This document shows, in pieces, positions 6,555-16,005 of a stretch of DNA of 64,000 nt. Below the pieces are notes generated by a model. That model made no database searches and was not told the origin of the DNA. It worked only from the letters and a program-made list of their open reading frames with translations. The DNA is taken from the NCBI GenBank assembly GCA_024644405.1, contig JAHELC010000006.1, positions 92,065-156,064 on the forward strand. The letters run 5' to 3'. The position numbers and the translations under genes are program-made. Numbering within the stretch: position 1 is the stretch's first letter; each line of letters starts with the position of its first letter. This DNA is from Nitrospinaceae bacterium (GTDB lineage: Bacteria > Nitrospinota > Nitrospinia > Nitrospinales > Nitrospinaceae).

Positions 6555-9482
6555 ATGAATCCTGTTCAAGCAAAGCCTGCCAAATCAACCAAGTCACCTA
6601 AATCAGCGAAACCGGGAAAACCCATGGGACAGCCTGCGAAACCTGTAGCCACGTCCCCTGCCGCTTCCAAGTCACAGGGCCGCCGTGCCTCGGATAAATT
6701 GAAGCCCGTTGTCAATCGGATATTGTCCGCGGAAAGTATTACCAAAACTCTTTTCGAGCTTACCGAAGAGTTACAAGAACTCTTTGATGCCGATAAAGTC
6801 ACGGTCTATGCCATTGACCGTCCGAAACGGCAGTTGTTCTCGCGTAATTTTGCATCCTCTGAAAGTCAGGAGATACGAGTCGATATTTCTCCAAAAAGTT
6901 TGGCGGGCTTTGTTGCTGCTTCGGGGCGTACACTCAACATTCACGATGCCTACGATAAAGAAGAGCTTGGTAAAATTCATCCGGAATTGAATCTGGACAC
7001 CAAATGGGATGAAAAACTGGGTTATAGAACCAAGTCCTGCCTGATCGTTGCCCTGCCTCACAACAAAAAATTGATGGGCGTCCTTCAAGTCATCAATAAA
7101 AAATCGGACCCAAACTTTACCGATGAGGATGTCCGGCTGGCAAAAGAACTGGCCGGTACCCTGGGACATTCCATCGTCAAAATGCAGTCTGAAATTATCG
7201 AGGAGAAAATTCAGGCAACCTCGCACGCTATTCATACCGCATCCAGTTTGCAGGAAATCTTGGTCGAGTTGCGAATGCCCATACTGCAATTATTCGAATG
7301 CAAAATGGTCACCATCTACGCTGTCGACAAGGCAAAGAATGAGATCTACTCCCAAGTCCGGCCGGGAGACACATTGGAGGAAATCCGTCTTCCCATTTCC
7401 CCCGAAAGCATTGCCGGTTGTGTGGCTTTGGAGAAAAGGCCGATTAACATCAAAAACGTCAATGACCAGGTGGAATTGGTCAAATATCATCCGGAACTGG
7501 CGTTTGACAAATCATGGGATTCGCTGTCGGGAGAACAAGCGAAAAGCATGTTGGTTTGCCCTTTGATCCATGAGGGAGAACTGATGGGTATCCTCCAACT
7601 GGTCAACAAACAAAATGAGGAACCTTTCAATGTCAATGATGAAAAATGCATTTTAGCCATAGGGCAGTCCCTGTCTTTGGCGCTTTACAATCAACAACGG
7701 CAAACTAAGACCAAGCCGACCAAGTTCAGCTACCTGATCAACAATGGGCTATTAAGCCAGGAAGAGTTGACCAAAGCGATTACCCAGGCCCGCACCAATG
7801 GGATCGATATCGAAGCGATTCTATTAGACGAGTTCAAGATCAAGCGGAAAGATTACGGCAAATCACTGGAGGAATTTTACAAGGTTCCCTACGTGGGTTA
7901 CTCCGATGAGGTTGTCCTGCCGCAATCCCTTTTTACTGGCCTCAACACCAACTTTCTGGCAAAAAATAATTGGCTGCCGATTGAAAAGAGCGAGAACAAG
8001 GTCACTATCCTGATCGACAATCCCGCCAACCAGGACAAGATCCAGAATATCAAATTGATCTTTTCCAAAAAGGCTCTCGAATTCAAAGTCGGCCTTAAAG
8101 CGGACATACATGATTTCCTGAAAGTCACCCCGGATGGTTCCGGCATAGACGATGATATCGATGATCCTGTCGAGACCGAAGAAGTTTCGAGCCTGTTGGA
8201 TGCCCTGCAAAATGAATCGGAGGATGCGGCAACTGTCGAATCTGCTGAAGATGATGATGCCAACGCGATCAGCGAAACGGACAGCACCATCGTCAAACTG
8301 GTCAACAAAATCCTGATTGACGCTTACGATATGGGGGTTTCCGATATTCATATTGAACCGGGCGTGGGCAAGAAACTCATGAGAGTCCGCTACAGGAAGG
8401 ACGGAACCTGCCGGGTTTATCAGGAAATCCCTCCGATGTACAAGCAGGCTTTCATTTCCCGCATCAAGATCATGTCACGGCTGGATATCGCAGAACGACG
8501 CCTGCCCCAGGACGGCAAAATCAAAATGAGATACGGTAAAAAAGAGATCGAATACCGTGTCGCGACCTGCCCGACCGTGGGCGGCAATGAGGATGCTGTC
8601 TTGCGTATTCTGGCCGCCAGCAAACCGATTCCCCTGGAAGGCATGAATTTTTCCCCGAGAAACCTGGAGATGATCCAGACTTATTCGGCAAAGCCGTACG
8701 GTTTGATTCTGGTGGTGGGTCCCACCGGTTCCGGTAAAACGACGACTCTTCACTCGACTTTGGGTTTTATCAACAAACCGGACAGGAAAATATGGACCGC
8801 CGAGGATCCGGTGGAAATCACTCAGGATGGCCTGCGTCAGGTCCAGATGCTTCCCAAGATCGGTTTGGATTTCGCCCGGGCCATGCGTTCGTTTTTGCGT
8901 GGCGACCCGGATGTCATCATGGTGGGTGAAATGCGTGACGTGGAAACCTGTTCGATCGGGCTGGAAGCGTCCTTGACCGGTCATCTGGTGTTCAGCACCC
9001 TGCATACAAACTCCGCGCCGGAAACCATTACCCGCCTTCTGGATATGGGGATGAATCCTCTGAACTTCGCCGACGCCCTGCTCCTCATCGTGGCTCAAAG
9101 GTTAGTGCGAACTCTGTGTAAGGACTGTAAAGAAGATTACCACCCGACCCAGGAAGAATATGATCAATTGGTCCATGAATATGGTAACGAAGAAATCTTC
9201 AATAAAAATATTGGTGTCCCTTATTCTGACGAACTGCTACTTAAAAAACCCGTTGGATGCTCCAAATGCAACGACACCGGTTACACCGGGCGTACCGGTC
9301 TTCATGAAGTCCTGGAAGGAACCGATGAAATCAAACGCATGGTGATGAAGCAAGCTCTGATGGAAGAGCTGAGGGAACAGGCTGTCAAAGATGGAATGAC
9401 AACCTTGAAACAGGATGGTATCTGGAAAGTATTCAAAGGAGATTGTGATTTAAAACAAGTCATGTCGGTTTGTATTGTTTAA
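6555..9482 (+). CDS. GAF-GAF-MshEN-GspE/PilB-type secretion/pilus assembly ATPase, copy 1
   Basis: A hexameric AAA+-like motor ATPase of the type II secretion/type IV pilus family, with two N-terminal sensor domains. A Lys/Pro/Ser-rich tail (1-48) is followed by GAF1 (about 50-215), GAF2 (about 220-385), an MshEN/T2SSE N-domain (about 395-535), an acidic linker, and the ATPase. The Walker A GPTGSGKTTTLHS lies near residue 722, the Asp box and Walker B VIMVGEMRD follow, then the His box and a C-x2-C / C-x2-C zinc element (CKDCKEDY, CSKCNDTGYTGRTG). Both GAFs keep an NK-x5-F-x3-D core; GAF2 has the complete NK-x5-F-x3-DE. The ATG at 6555 is preferred over the TTG six bases upstream because of its spacing to GGAA. 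No pilC, pilT or gspF is adjacent, so the machine it drives is unknown. A paralogue follows. Confidence 0.9.
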   Translation: MNPVQAKPAKSTKSPKSAKPGKPMGQPAKPVATSPAASKSQGRRASDKLKPVVNRILSAESITKTLFELTEELQELFDADKVTVYAIDRPKRQLFSRNFASSESQEIRVDISPKSLAGFVAASGRTLNIHDAYDKEELGKIHPELNLDTKWDEKLGYRTKSCLIVALPHNKKLMGVLQVINKKSDPNFTDEDVRLAKELAGTLGHSIVKMQSEIIEEKIQATSHAIHTASSLQEILVELRMPILQLFECKMVTIYAVDKAKNEIYSQVRPGDTLEEIRLPISPESIAGCVALEKRPINIKNVNDQVELVKYHPELAFDKSWDSLSGEQAKSMLVCPLIHEGELMGILQLVNKQNEEPFNVNDEKCILAIGQSLSLALYNQQRQTKTKPTKFSYLINNGLLSQEELTKAITQARTNGIDIEAILLDEFKIKRKDYGKSLEEFYKVPYVGYSDEVVLPQSLFTGLNTNFLAKNNWLPIEKSENKVTILIDNPANQDKIQNIKLIFSKKALEFKVGLKADIHDFLKVTPDGSGIDDDIDDPVETEEVSSLLDALQNESEDAATVESAEDDDANAISETDSTIVKLVNKILIDAYDMGVSDIHIEPGVGKKLMRVRYRKDGTCRVYQEIPPMYKQAFISRIKIMSRLDIAERRLPQDGKIKMRYGKKEIEYRVATCPTVGGNEDAVLRILAASKPIPLEGMNFSPRNLEMIQTYSAKPYGLILVVGPTGSGKTTTLHSTLGFINKPDRKIWTAEDPVEITQDGLRQVQMLPKIGLDFARAMRSFLRGDPDVIMVGEMRDVETCSIGLEASLTGHLVFSTLHTNSAPETITRLLDMGMNPLNFADALLLIVAQRLVRTLCKDCKEDYHPTQEEYDQLVHEYGNEEIFNKNIGVPYSDELLLKKPVGCSKCNDTGYTGRTGLHEVLEGTDEIKRMVMKQALMEELREQAVKDGMTTLKQDGIWKVFKGDCDLKQVMSVCIV
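8838..9028 (+). repeat. Near-identical 191-bp patch shared with 11790-11980
   Basis: This segment of the ATPase core differs from 11790-11980 at only five bases. The last 89 bases (8940-9028 versus 11892-11980) are identical, including silent codon positions, while sequence just outside differs at most wobble sites. It covers the Walker B and His-box region. Confidence 0.9.
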
Positions 9483-9602
9483 TTCATAAAACTTTTCAGG
9501 CAAGACATGCGACATGCCCTACAGAAGTTGATATGCTTTTAGCAATTTATTAACTCTAAATCACCTCTTCCATTATTGAAAGTATATGCGCAGGGATTTT
9601 TT

Positions 9603-12428
9603 ATGCCTATCATCTCGTCTTCAGATAATGAAACCGTCCAGTCCATTAATTCACGGATCGTTTCTTCATCCAATGCCTTATCCCTGCTACCCGGCATTGT
9701 CAATGATTTAAAAACTATTCTTTCCTGTGAAGCCATCACCTTGTTCCTGGTAGACCGCGAACACAAGCAACTGGTTTCCCTGAATCATATTTCCAACAAA
9801 ATATCCCAAATCCAGGTAGAGATGTCTCCAAAAACTCCTGTAGGTTATGTTACTTCCTACGGGAAAGCGCTTAATATCAGCGATAAAATCTCCAAAGCGG
9901 AACTGGCGATGTACAACCCCAGCATGACGGTTTCTTCCAGCCTGGATAAACACCTCAAACTGAAAACCAAATCGATGATGGTGATCCCGCTTCCATTTCA
10001 ACAAAAACTGGTGGGCGCTGTGGAGATTATAAACAAGCAGGGGGATCAAAAATTCACGACCGCAGATTTCAAGATTTCCAAGGAACTGGCGCATCCGTTA
10101 GGATTACTTGTTTCCAAGATCAAAAATGAGAGTGTCACAACCCCGGCGCTCACACCCGCAGATCCCCAGCAGAAATTATTCCAAATAATCAATGCCATTC
10201 ACTCCGCAAAAAATGTGGATGAAATATTACTTGAATTGAAGATCTCCATTCTGGAACTATTTAATGCCGCCCTCATCACTATCTATGCCATTGATACGAG
10301 CAAGAACGAGATCTATTCCAAACTGAAATCTGGTGACGCCGTCAATGAAATTCGTGTACCCATTTCATCCGCCAGCGTTGCTGGATATGTCGCGATGTCC
10401 CAGCAAACGGTCATGATTGAAAATGTACACGACCCCAAACAATTAAAGCGGTACCACCCGGATTTATCTTTTGACAGTTCGTGGGACAGAAAATCCGGTT
10501 TCAAAACCAAGGGCATGCTGTCTTGTCCACTCATTCATAAGGGCAGATTGATGGGCGTTATTCAGCTCGTCAACAAAAAGGGAAGCGGAAATTTTGATCC
10601 ATCTGATCAGAAAAACGCCCAAATGATTTCCGAGACATTAGCGCTGGCCTTTTTCAATCAAACGAAATTTGTCCATCAAAAACCCACAAAATTTTCCTAC
10701 CTCACGAACAATGGAATTATCACTGAACGGGAATTGACCGAAGCCATCGGCAAGGCACGCAGGAACCAGATTGATATCGAAACGATTCTATTGCATGAAT
10801 TGAAAGTAACGCGAAAAGATTTAGGCAAATCACTGGAGCAGTTTTACAAGGTTCCTTATCTTGGCTACGACAGTTCCATAATATTGCCCCACTCGGTATT
10901 CGAAGGATTGAATCTGAGTTTCCTCACAAAAAACTTCTGGGTTCCCATTGAAAAAACCGGCAACAAAGTAATTGTCCTGATGGACAATCCTTTCAATAAA
11001 GATAAAATTCAAAACATTAAACTTATTTTCCCCAAGAAAAATGTCGAATTGAAAGTAGGGCTGAAAGCAGATATCCGGGATTTCTTGAACTCCACGATTG
11101 CAGAAAACGACGAGAGCTCAACATCCGCTGACGAAATGTCCGACCTTTTGCATGCCCTGAGGTCAGAAAAAGAAGAAACCGTCACTGATACAGAACCTGA
11201 GGATAACGATCTCAATGCCATCAGCGAAGAGGACAGCACCATCGTCAAACTGGTGAACAAAGTACTGATCGATGCTTATGACCAGGGGGTCTCTGATATC
11301 CATATTGAGCCGGGAGTCGGCAGAGACAATATGGAGGTCCGGTACCGCATCGATGGGTCGTGCCGGGTCTTCCAGGAAATTCCGCCCATGTACAAGCAAG
11401 CGGTCATCTCCCGGTTGAAGATCATGGCCCGGTTGGATATTGCCGAAAGGCGCATGCCGCAGGACGGTAAAATCAAAATGAAGTATGGCAAGAAAGAAAT
11501 CGAATTCCGTCTGGCCACTTGTCCGACCGTAGGCGGCAACGAAGATGCCGTATTGCGTATTCTGGCCGCCAGCAAACCCATCCCTCTGGACAACATGAAT
11601 TTTACCAAGCGGAACCTTCAACTGACCAAGAAAATGGCTTCCAAACCTTATGGGCTGATTTTAGCGGTCGGCCCGACCGGTTCCGGTAAAACGACAACCC
11701 TGCATTCGGCTCTGGGTCACATCAATACCAAGGATAAAAAAATATGGACTGCAGAGGACCCGGTGGAAATCACCCAGAAAGGCCTGCGCCAGGTCCAGAT
11801 GCTTCCCAAGATCGGATTGGATTTCGCCCGGGCCATGCGCTCGTTTCTGCGTGGCGACCCGGACGTCATCATGGTGGGTGAAATGCGTGATGTGGAAACC
11901 TGTTCGATCGGGCTGGAAGCGTCCTTGACCGGTCATCTGGTGTTCAGCACCCTGCATACAAACTCCGCGCCGGAAACCATCACGCGTCTCATCGATATGG
12001 GCATGAACCCACTCAATTTTGCAGATGCGTTACTGCTGATTATTGCCCAAAGACTGGTCCGTACCCTGTGCAAGGATTGCAAGGAGGATTACCATCCCTC
12101 TAAAAAGGAATTTGAAATACTGGTTCGGGAATACGGAGTCGAAGAATTCAAAAAACTGGGTATCCAGTACACCAATGACCTTCGGTTGAAAAAACCCGTC
12201 GGATGCTCCAGGTGCAGCGACACAGGTTATGCAGGCCGGACCGGCTTGCACGAAGTTCTGGAAGGCACGGATGAAATGAAGCGGATGATCATGAGTCAAT
12301 CGTTGATCGAAGAATTGAGAGCTCAGGCCATCAAGGACGGAATGACCACTTTGAAACAGGATGGGATACTCAAGGTATTCAAGGGCGATTGTGACCTTAA
12401 GCAGGTTTTGGCCGTCTGTATTGTTTAA
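9603..12428 (+). CDS. GAF-GAF-MshEN-GspE/PilB-type secretion/pilus assembly ATPase, copy 2
   Basis: A tandem paralogue of the preceding gene with the same order: GAF1, GAF2, MshEN-like domain, acidic linker, T2SSE ATPase (Walker A near residue 690, VIMVGEMRD Walker B, CKDC and CSRC zinc element). The GAF cores read NKQGDQKF and NKKGSGNF followed by x3-D, so the cyclic-nucleotide-type motif is kept except for the last Glu. The Pro/Lys-rich tail of copy 1 is absent. The ATG at 9603 has AGGGA seven bases upstream and is preferred to the TTG at 9576. The GAF half has diverged much more from copy 1 than the ATPase half, suggesting different inputs to a conserved motor. The 3' end overlaps the convergent trmFO by 32 bases. 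Confidence 0.9.
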   Translation: MPIISSSDNETVQSINSRIVSSSNALSLLPGIVNDLKTILSCEAITLFLVDREHKQLVSLNHISNKISQIQVEMSPKTPVGYVTSYGKALNISDKISKAELAMYNPSMTVSSSLDKHLKLKTKSMMVIPLPFQQKLVGAVEIINKQGDQKFTTADFKISKELAHPLGLLVSKIKNESVTTPALTPADPQQKLFQIINAIHSAKNVDEILLELKISILELFNAALITIYAIDTSKNEIYSKLKSGDAVNEIRVPISSASVAGYVAMSQQTVMIENVHDPKQLKRYHPDLSFDSSWDRKSGFKTKGMLSCPLIHKGRLMGVIQLVNKKGSGNFDPSDQKNAQMISETLALAFFNQTKFVHQKPTKFSYLTNNGIITERELTEAIGKARRNQIDIETILLHELKVTRKDLGKSLEQFYKVPYLGYDSSIILPHSVFEGLNLSFLTKNFWVPIEKTGNKVIVLMDNPFNKDKIQNIKLIFPKKNVELKVGLKADIRDFLNSTIAENDESSTSADEMSDLLHALRSEKEETVTDTEPEDNDLNAISEEDSTIVKLVNKVLIDAYDQGVSDIHIEPGVGRDNMEVRYRIDGSCRVFQEIPPMYKQAVISRLKIMARLDIAERRMPQDGKIKMKYGKKEIEFRLATCPTVGGNEDAVLRILAASKPIPLDNMNFTKRNLQLTKKMASKPYGLILAVGPTGSGKTTTLHSALGHINTKDKKIWTAEDPVEITQKGLRQVQMLPKIGLDFARAMRSFLRGDPDVIMVGEMRDVETCSIGLEASLTGHLVFSTLHTNSAPETITRLIDMGMNPLNFADALLLIIAQRLVRTLCKDCKEDYHPSKKEFEILVREYGVEEFKKLGIQYTNDLRLKKPVGCSRCSDTGYAGRTGLHEVLEGTDEMKRMIMSQSLIEELRAQAIKDGMTTLKQDGILKVFKGDCDLKQVLAVCIV
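11790..11980 (+). repeat. Near-identical 191-bp patch shared with 8838-9028
   Basis: The partner of the patch in copy 1, with five mismatches in total and 89 identical consecutive bases at its 3' end. It looks like a recent gene-conversion tract or very strong nucleotide-level conservation inside otherwise diverged paralogues. Confidence 0.9.
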
Positions 12429-13743
12429 CTCCCTCCAAACTCCCCAGCCACCTCTCCTGCATCGCCAATGCCCTGTCGATAATATGCTGATTTCTTTTCT
12501 TCTTGTCGCGAATCCGCATCTCGGGTCCCAGAAACAATCCGAAATTGATATTCATGGGTTGATAATTCCCCTCTTTAGCTGTCACATATTGCAGTAAGGC
12601 TCCGATGGCGGTCTCTGCAGGCGGCGGTGAAAACGCGGTCTTTTTTAACCGGCTCATGGCGCTCAAGCTGGCGACCAGACCCATGGCCGATGACTCGACA
12701 TACCCTTCCACCCCAACGACCTGCCCTGCAAAAAAGATGTTCGGATGGCTCTTCAGACTCAAGTCCCCGGATAATAATTGCGGCGCATTGATAAACGTAT
12801 TCCGGTGAATGGCCCCCAATCGAAAAAACTCAGCATTCTCCAGGCCGGGAATCATTTTGAAAATTCTTCTCTGCTCCGGATAAGTGAGTTTGGTTTGAAA
12901 CCCAACCAGGTTATAAGCCGTGCCCTCTTTGTTTTCCTTCCTGAGTTGAACCACTGCATGAAACCGTTCGTGGGTGTCAGGATGGTTCAATCCAACCGGT
13001 TTGAGCGGCCCGAATGCCAAAGTCTGAGGCCCACGATCCGCCAGCACTTCGATGGGCATGCATCCTTCAAAATAGACCGGTTTCTCAAACTCCTTCAAGG
13101 AAACTTTCTCGGCTTTTAACAGCTCATCGACAAAGTGTTCATATTGTTCCCGGCTCATGCCGCAATTGAGATAATCCGCGTCCCCTTTGCCATATCGGGA
13201 TGCAAAATATGTTTTGTTGGTATCGATCGATTGAGCATCAATGATGGGTGACAGCGCATCGTAAAAATACAAATAGTCCTGCCCCAGCAATTGCGTCAGT
13301 TTTTCGGAAAAAGCCGGCGACGTTAACGGCCCGGTTGCAATAATCACCGGTCCTTCCATGGGGATTTCCGCGACTTCTTCATGGATCAGGGTAATGTTGG
13401 GATGCTGTTCCAGGGACCGGGTGATCTCTTCAGAGAACAGGTCCCGGTCCACCGCCAGAGCTTTGCCGGCGGGCACGCGGTTTTTATCCGCGGACCGGAT
13501 CACCAGCGAGTCCAGATTCCTCAGTTCCTGTTTCAACAAAAAGGGAGCGGACGAATCCTGATTGGAACCCATGGAATTACTGCACACCAATTCGGCGCAA
13601 TTCCCGGTCTTGTGAACCGGGGTCGGGCGCTGCGGCCGCATTTCGTATAGAACCACGGGTACGCCCGCTTCAGCGGCCTGCCAGGCGGCTTCGGAACCCG
13701 CCAGGCCTGCACCGATAATCGTCAGGTGTGGACTCATCTTCAA
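12397..13743 (-). CDS. trmFO: Methylenetetrahydrofolate-tRNA-(uracil-5-)-methyltransferase TrmFO
   Basis: A folate- and FAD-dependent enzyme that makes 5-methyluridine at position 54 in the T-loop of tRNA. The 448-residue protein starts with the Rossmann FAD motif IGAGLAGSEAAW. It continues with the TrmFO signatures YEMRPQRPTPVHKT and CAELVCSNSMGS, and later YFEGCMPIEV, FGPLKPVGL and FFAGQVVGVEGY. Length is typical. TrmFO replaces TrmA in many Gram-positives and in several deep Gram-negative lineages, which fits the host inference. It lies 15 bases downstream of topA in a topA-trmFO order common in other bacteria. Its stop lies inside the end of the convergent ATPase gene. Confidence 0.96.
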   Translation of the reverse strand: MKMSPHLTIIGAGLAGSEAAWQAAEAGVPVVLYEMRPQRPTPVHKTGNCAELVCSNSMGSNQDSSAPFLLKQELRNLDSLVIRSADKNRVPAGKALAVDRDLFSEEITRSLEQHPNITLIHEEVAEIPMEGPVIIATGPLTSPAFSEKLTQLLGQDYLYFYDALSPIIDAQSIDTNKTYFASRYGKGDADYLNCGMSREQYEHFVDELLKAEKVSLKEFEKPVYFEGCMPIEVLADRGPQTLAFGPLKPVGLNHPDTHERFHAVVQLRKENKEGTAYNLVGFQTKLTYPEQRRIFKMIPGLENAEFFRLGAIHRNTFINAPQLLSGDLSLKSHPNIFFAGQVVGVEGYVESSAMGLVASLSAMSRLKKTAFSPPPAETAIGALLQYVTAKEGNYQPMNINFGLFLGPEMRIRDKKKRNQHIIDRALAMQERWLGSLEGVKQYRRPKPA

Positions 13744-13758
13744 ATAAGAGTGTTGGAG

Positions 13759-15999
13759 TTATGCGGCTTCAGTGGATTTTTTGAAGTTGCACTTGGGACA
13801 AAGGAGACTCTCCCCTTCGTTCTTCTTCCACTTTTGAACCATGTAGGGATTGTTGCATTCCGGGCAGGATTCTGCAACCGGTTTGTCCCAGGAAGTGAAG
13901 GTGCAGTTTGGATATTCACTGCACCCGTAAAAAGTACGTCCTTTTTTGGAACGCCGTGCCGAGATGTAGCCTTTGCAGTCGGGCTCCGGACAGGAAACGC
14001 CCGTGCTGATAGGTTTGGTGAACTTGCAGTCCGGGTAAGCGGAACAGGCCATGAATTTGCCGAAACGTCCGACTTTGATGACCAGGGGCGAGTCGCACTT
14101 GTCACAATTGCCTACCGCTTTCACCGCATCGGGGCCTTCGTCCTTGCCGCCTACTTCCTTGGTATTTTTGCATTCCGGGTAGTTGGAACAGGCCATGAAC
14201 TTGCCGAAGCGGCCCCACTTGATGATCATCGGCTGGTCGCACTTATCGCACACTTCGTCGGTTTCCTCCACCTGGCTCTTGATATCTCTCATCTTTTTCT
14301 CAGCCTCCACCAGGTCTTTTTCGAACGGTTTGTAGAAAGCCTTGAGAGTATCCACCCATTCCATTTTGCCCTCTTCAATCTGATCGAGCTGGTCTTCCAT
14401 GTGCGCGGTAAATTCTTCCGTCATAATGTCCGGGAAATTTTCCATCAGCAAGTCGGAAACCAGTCCGCCCAGTTCCGTGGGAGCCAGACGTCTCTCTTCA
14501 GCTTTAACGTAATCCCGGTCCTTGATCACACTGATTATGGATGCGTAGGTACTGGGACGCCCGACGCCCTTTTCCTCCAGCGCCTTCACCAGAAGCGCTT
14601 CGGTATATCTTGGAGGCGGTTGGGTAAAATGCTGTTCAGGGAGGATCTTCAACAACTTCAGTTGTTCACCCTTCGGTAAGTCTGGAAGGATTTTATCCGA
14701 AGGGGCGCCGGTACCGCTGTCGTCATCCGTTGCTTCAACATATACTTTCAAACATCCCATGAACTTGATCACCGAACCGTTGGCCCGGAAGGTGTAGTTT
14801 CCGGAACGTATATCAAACTGCGTCGTATCGAGAACCGCCGGAACCATCTGGGACGAGACCGCCCGCAGCCAGATCAGTTCATAGAGCCGGTATAAATCTT
14901 TTTCCAGGAGATCCTTGAGGGATTTCGGCTCGATGCTGAAATCGGTCGGTCGAATGGCCTCGTGGGCTTCCTGAGCTGATTTCTTGACTTTATAGGTATT
15001 GGGCTTGGCGGGAACGTACTCCTTGCCGAATTTATCGGTAATGACCTGCCGTAGATTGACGATTGCCTCATCCGCCATGCGGGTGGAATCGGTACGCATA
15101 TAGGTGATCAAACCCACCGTGCCTTTTCCTTCCAGGGCAATGCCTTCATACAACCGCTGAGCCAGCATCATGGTTTTTTTCGGGGAAAAATTGAGCTTAC
15201 GCGAGGCCTCCTGTTGCAGTGTGCTGGTGATGAACGGTGCCACCGGATTGCGCTTGCGCTCCTTTTTGGTCACTTGCTCCAGAACCCATTCACCCTTTTC
15301 AGTCGCTTTAACGATTTCCTGAGCCTGATCTTCCTTGCCGACTTCCGCTTTGTCCTTGCCAATCTTAAACAACTTGGCCTGGAATTCCGGATCCTTGCTC
15401 CCTTTCAGGTCGGCGGTGATCGACCAATATTCTTCCTGCTTAAAATTTTTAATCTCTTTTTCGCGGTCGCAGACCATTTTCAAGGCGACGGATTGCACCC
15501 GACCGGCGCTGAGGCCGCGATGCACCTTCTTCCATAAAATGGGGCTGATTTTGTAACCCACCAGCCGGTCCAGAATGCGGCGGGCCTGCTGGGCATTGAC
15601 TTTGTTGGTATTCAATTCGGTGGGATTGTTGATGGCTTCGTTCACGGCTTTTTTGGTCAGCTCATTGAACATCACCCGGTAGACCTTGCCTTTGGTCAGC
15701 TTGGTCACTTCGTTGGCGATATGATAGGCGATCGCTTCTCCCTCCCGGTCGGGGTCGGGCGCCAGATAAATATTGTCGGCTTTTTTCGCGGCAGCTTTGA
15801 GTGCGGCCAGAATCTTACCCTTGCCACGGATGGTGATGTAGTCCGGTTTGAAATCGTTTTCGACATCCACGCCCAGTTTTTTCTTGGGCAGGTCCTTGAG
15901 GTGCCCTACTGAGGCTTTAATCGTAAACCCCTTGCCAATGATTTTCTTCAGCGTCTCAATTTTTGTGGGGGACTCCACAATCAATAATGACTTACCCAT
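13759..15999 (-). CDS. topA: DNA topoisomerase I (type IA)
   Basis: Relaxes negative supercoils by single-strand passage in the cytoplasm. The 746-residue protein opens with the TOPRIM domain (LLIVESPTK; DPDREGEAIAYHI). The catalytic tyrosine is in LITYMRTDSTR near residue 300, and the AHEAIRPT and GVGRPSTYA motifs follow. The C-terminus carries four cysteine-rich zinc ribbons, starting CDKCDQP, CDKCDSP, CPEPDCKG and CPECNNP; all four keep their cysteines. The gene follows dprA after six bases and precedes trmFO by 15, giving a dprA-topA-trmFO operon. Confidence 0.97.
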   Translation of the reverse strand: MGKSLLIVESPTKIETLKKIIGKGFTIKASVGHLKDLPKKKLGVDVENDFKPDYITIRGKGKILAALKAAAKKADNIYLAPDPDREGEAIAYHIANEVTKLTKGKVYRVMFNELTKKAVNEAINNPTELNTNKVNAQQARRILDRLVGYKISPILWKKVHRGLSAGRVQSVALKMVCDREKEIKNFKQEEYWSITADLKGSKDPEFQAKLFKIGKDKAEVGKEDQAQEIVKATEKGEWVLEQVTKKERKRNPVAPFITSTLQQEASRKLNFSPKKTMMLAQRLYEGIALEGKGTVGLITYMRTDSTRMADEAIVNLRQVITDKFGKEYVPAKPNTYKVKKSAQEAHEAIRPTDFSIEPKSLKDLLEKDLYRLYELIWLRAVSSQMVPAVLDTTQFDIRSGNYTFRANGSVIKFMGCLKVYVEATDDDSGTGAPSDKILPDLPKGEQLKLLKILPEQHFTQPPPRYTEALLVKALEEKGVGRPSTYASIISVIKDRDYVKAEERRLAPTELGGLVSDLLMENFPDIMTEEFTAHMEDQLDQIEEGKMEWVDTLKAFYKPFEKDLVEAEKKMRDIKSQVEETDEVCDKCDQPMIIKWGRFGKFMACSNYPECKNTKEVGGKDEGPDAVKAVGNCDKCDSPLVIKVGRFGKFMACSAYPDCKFTKPISTGVSCPEPDCKGYISARRSKKGRTFYGCSEYPNCTFTSWDKPVAESCPECNNPYMVQKWKKNEGESLLCPKCNFKKSTEAA

Positions 16000-16005
16000 A
16001 AATCC

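Noticed and set aside
13726..14679. 317-codon plus-strand frame across topA
   Set aside because: Antisense to conserved zinc-ribbon topA sequence; translation is unlike any protein family.
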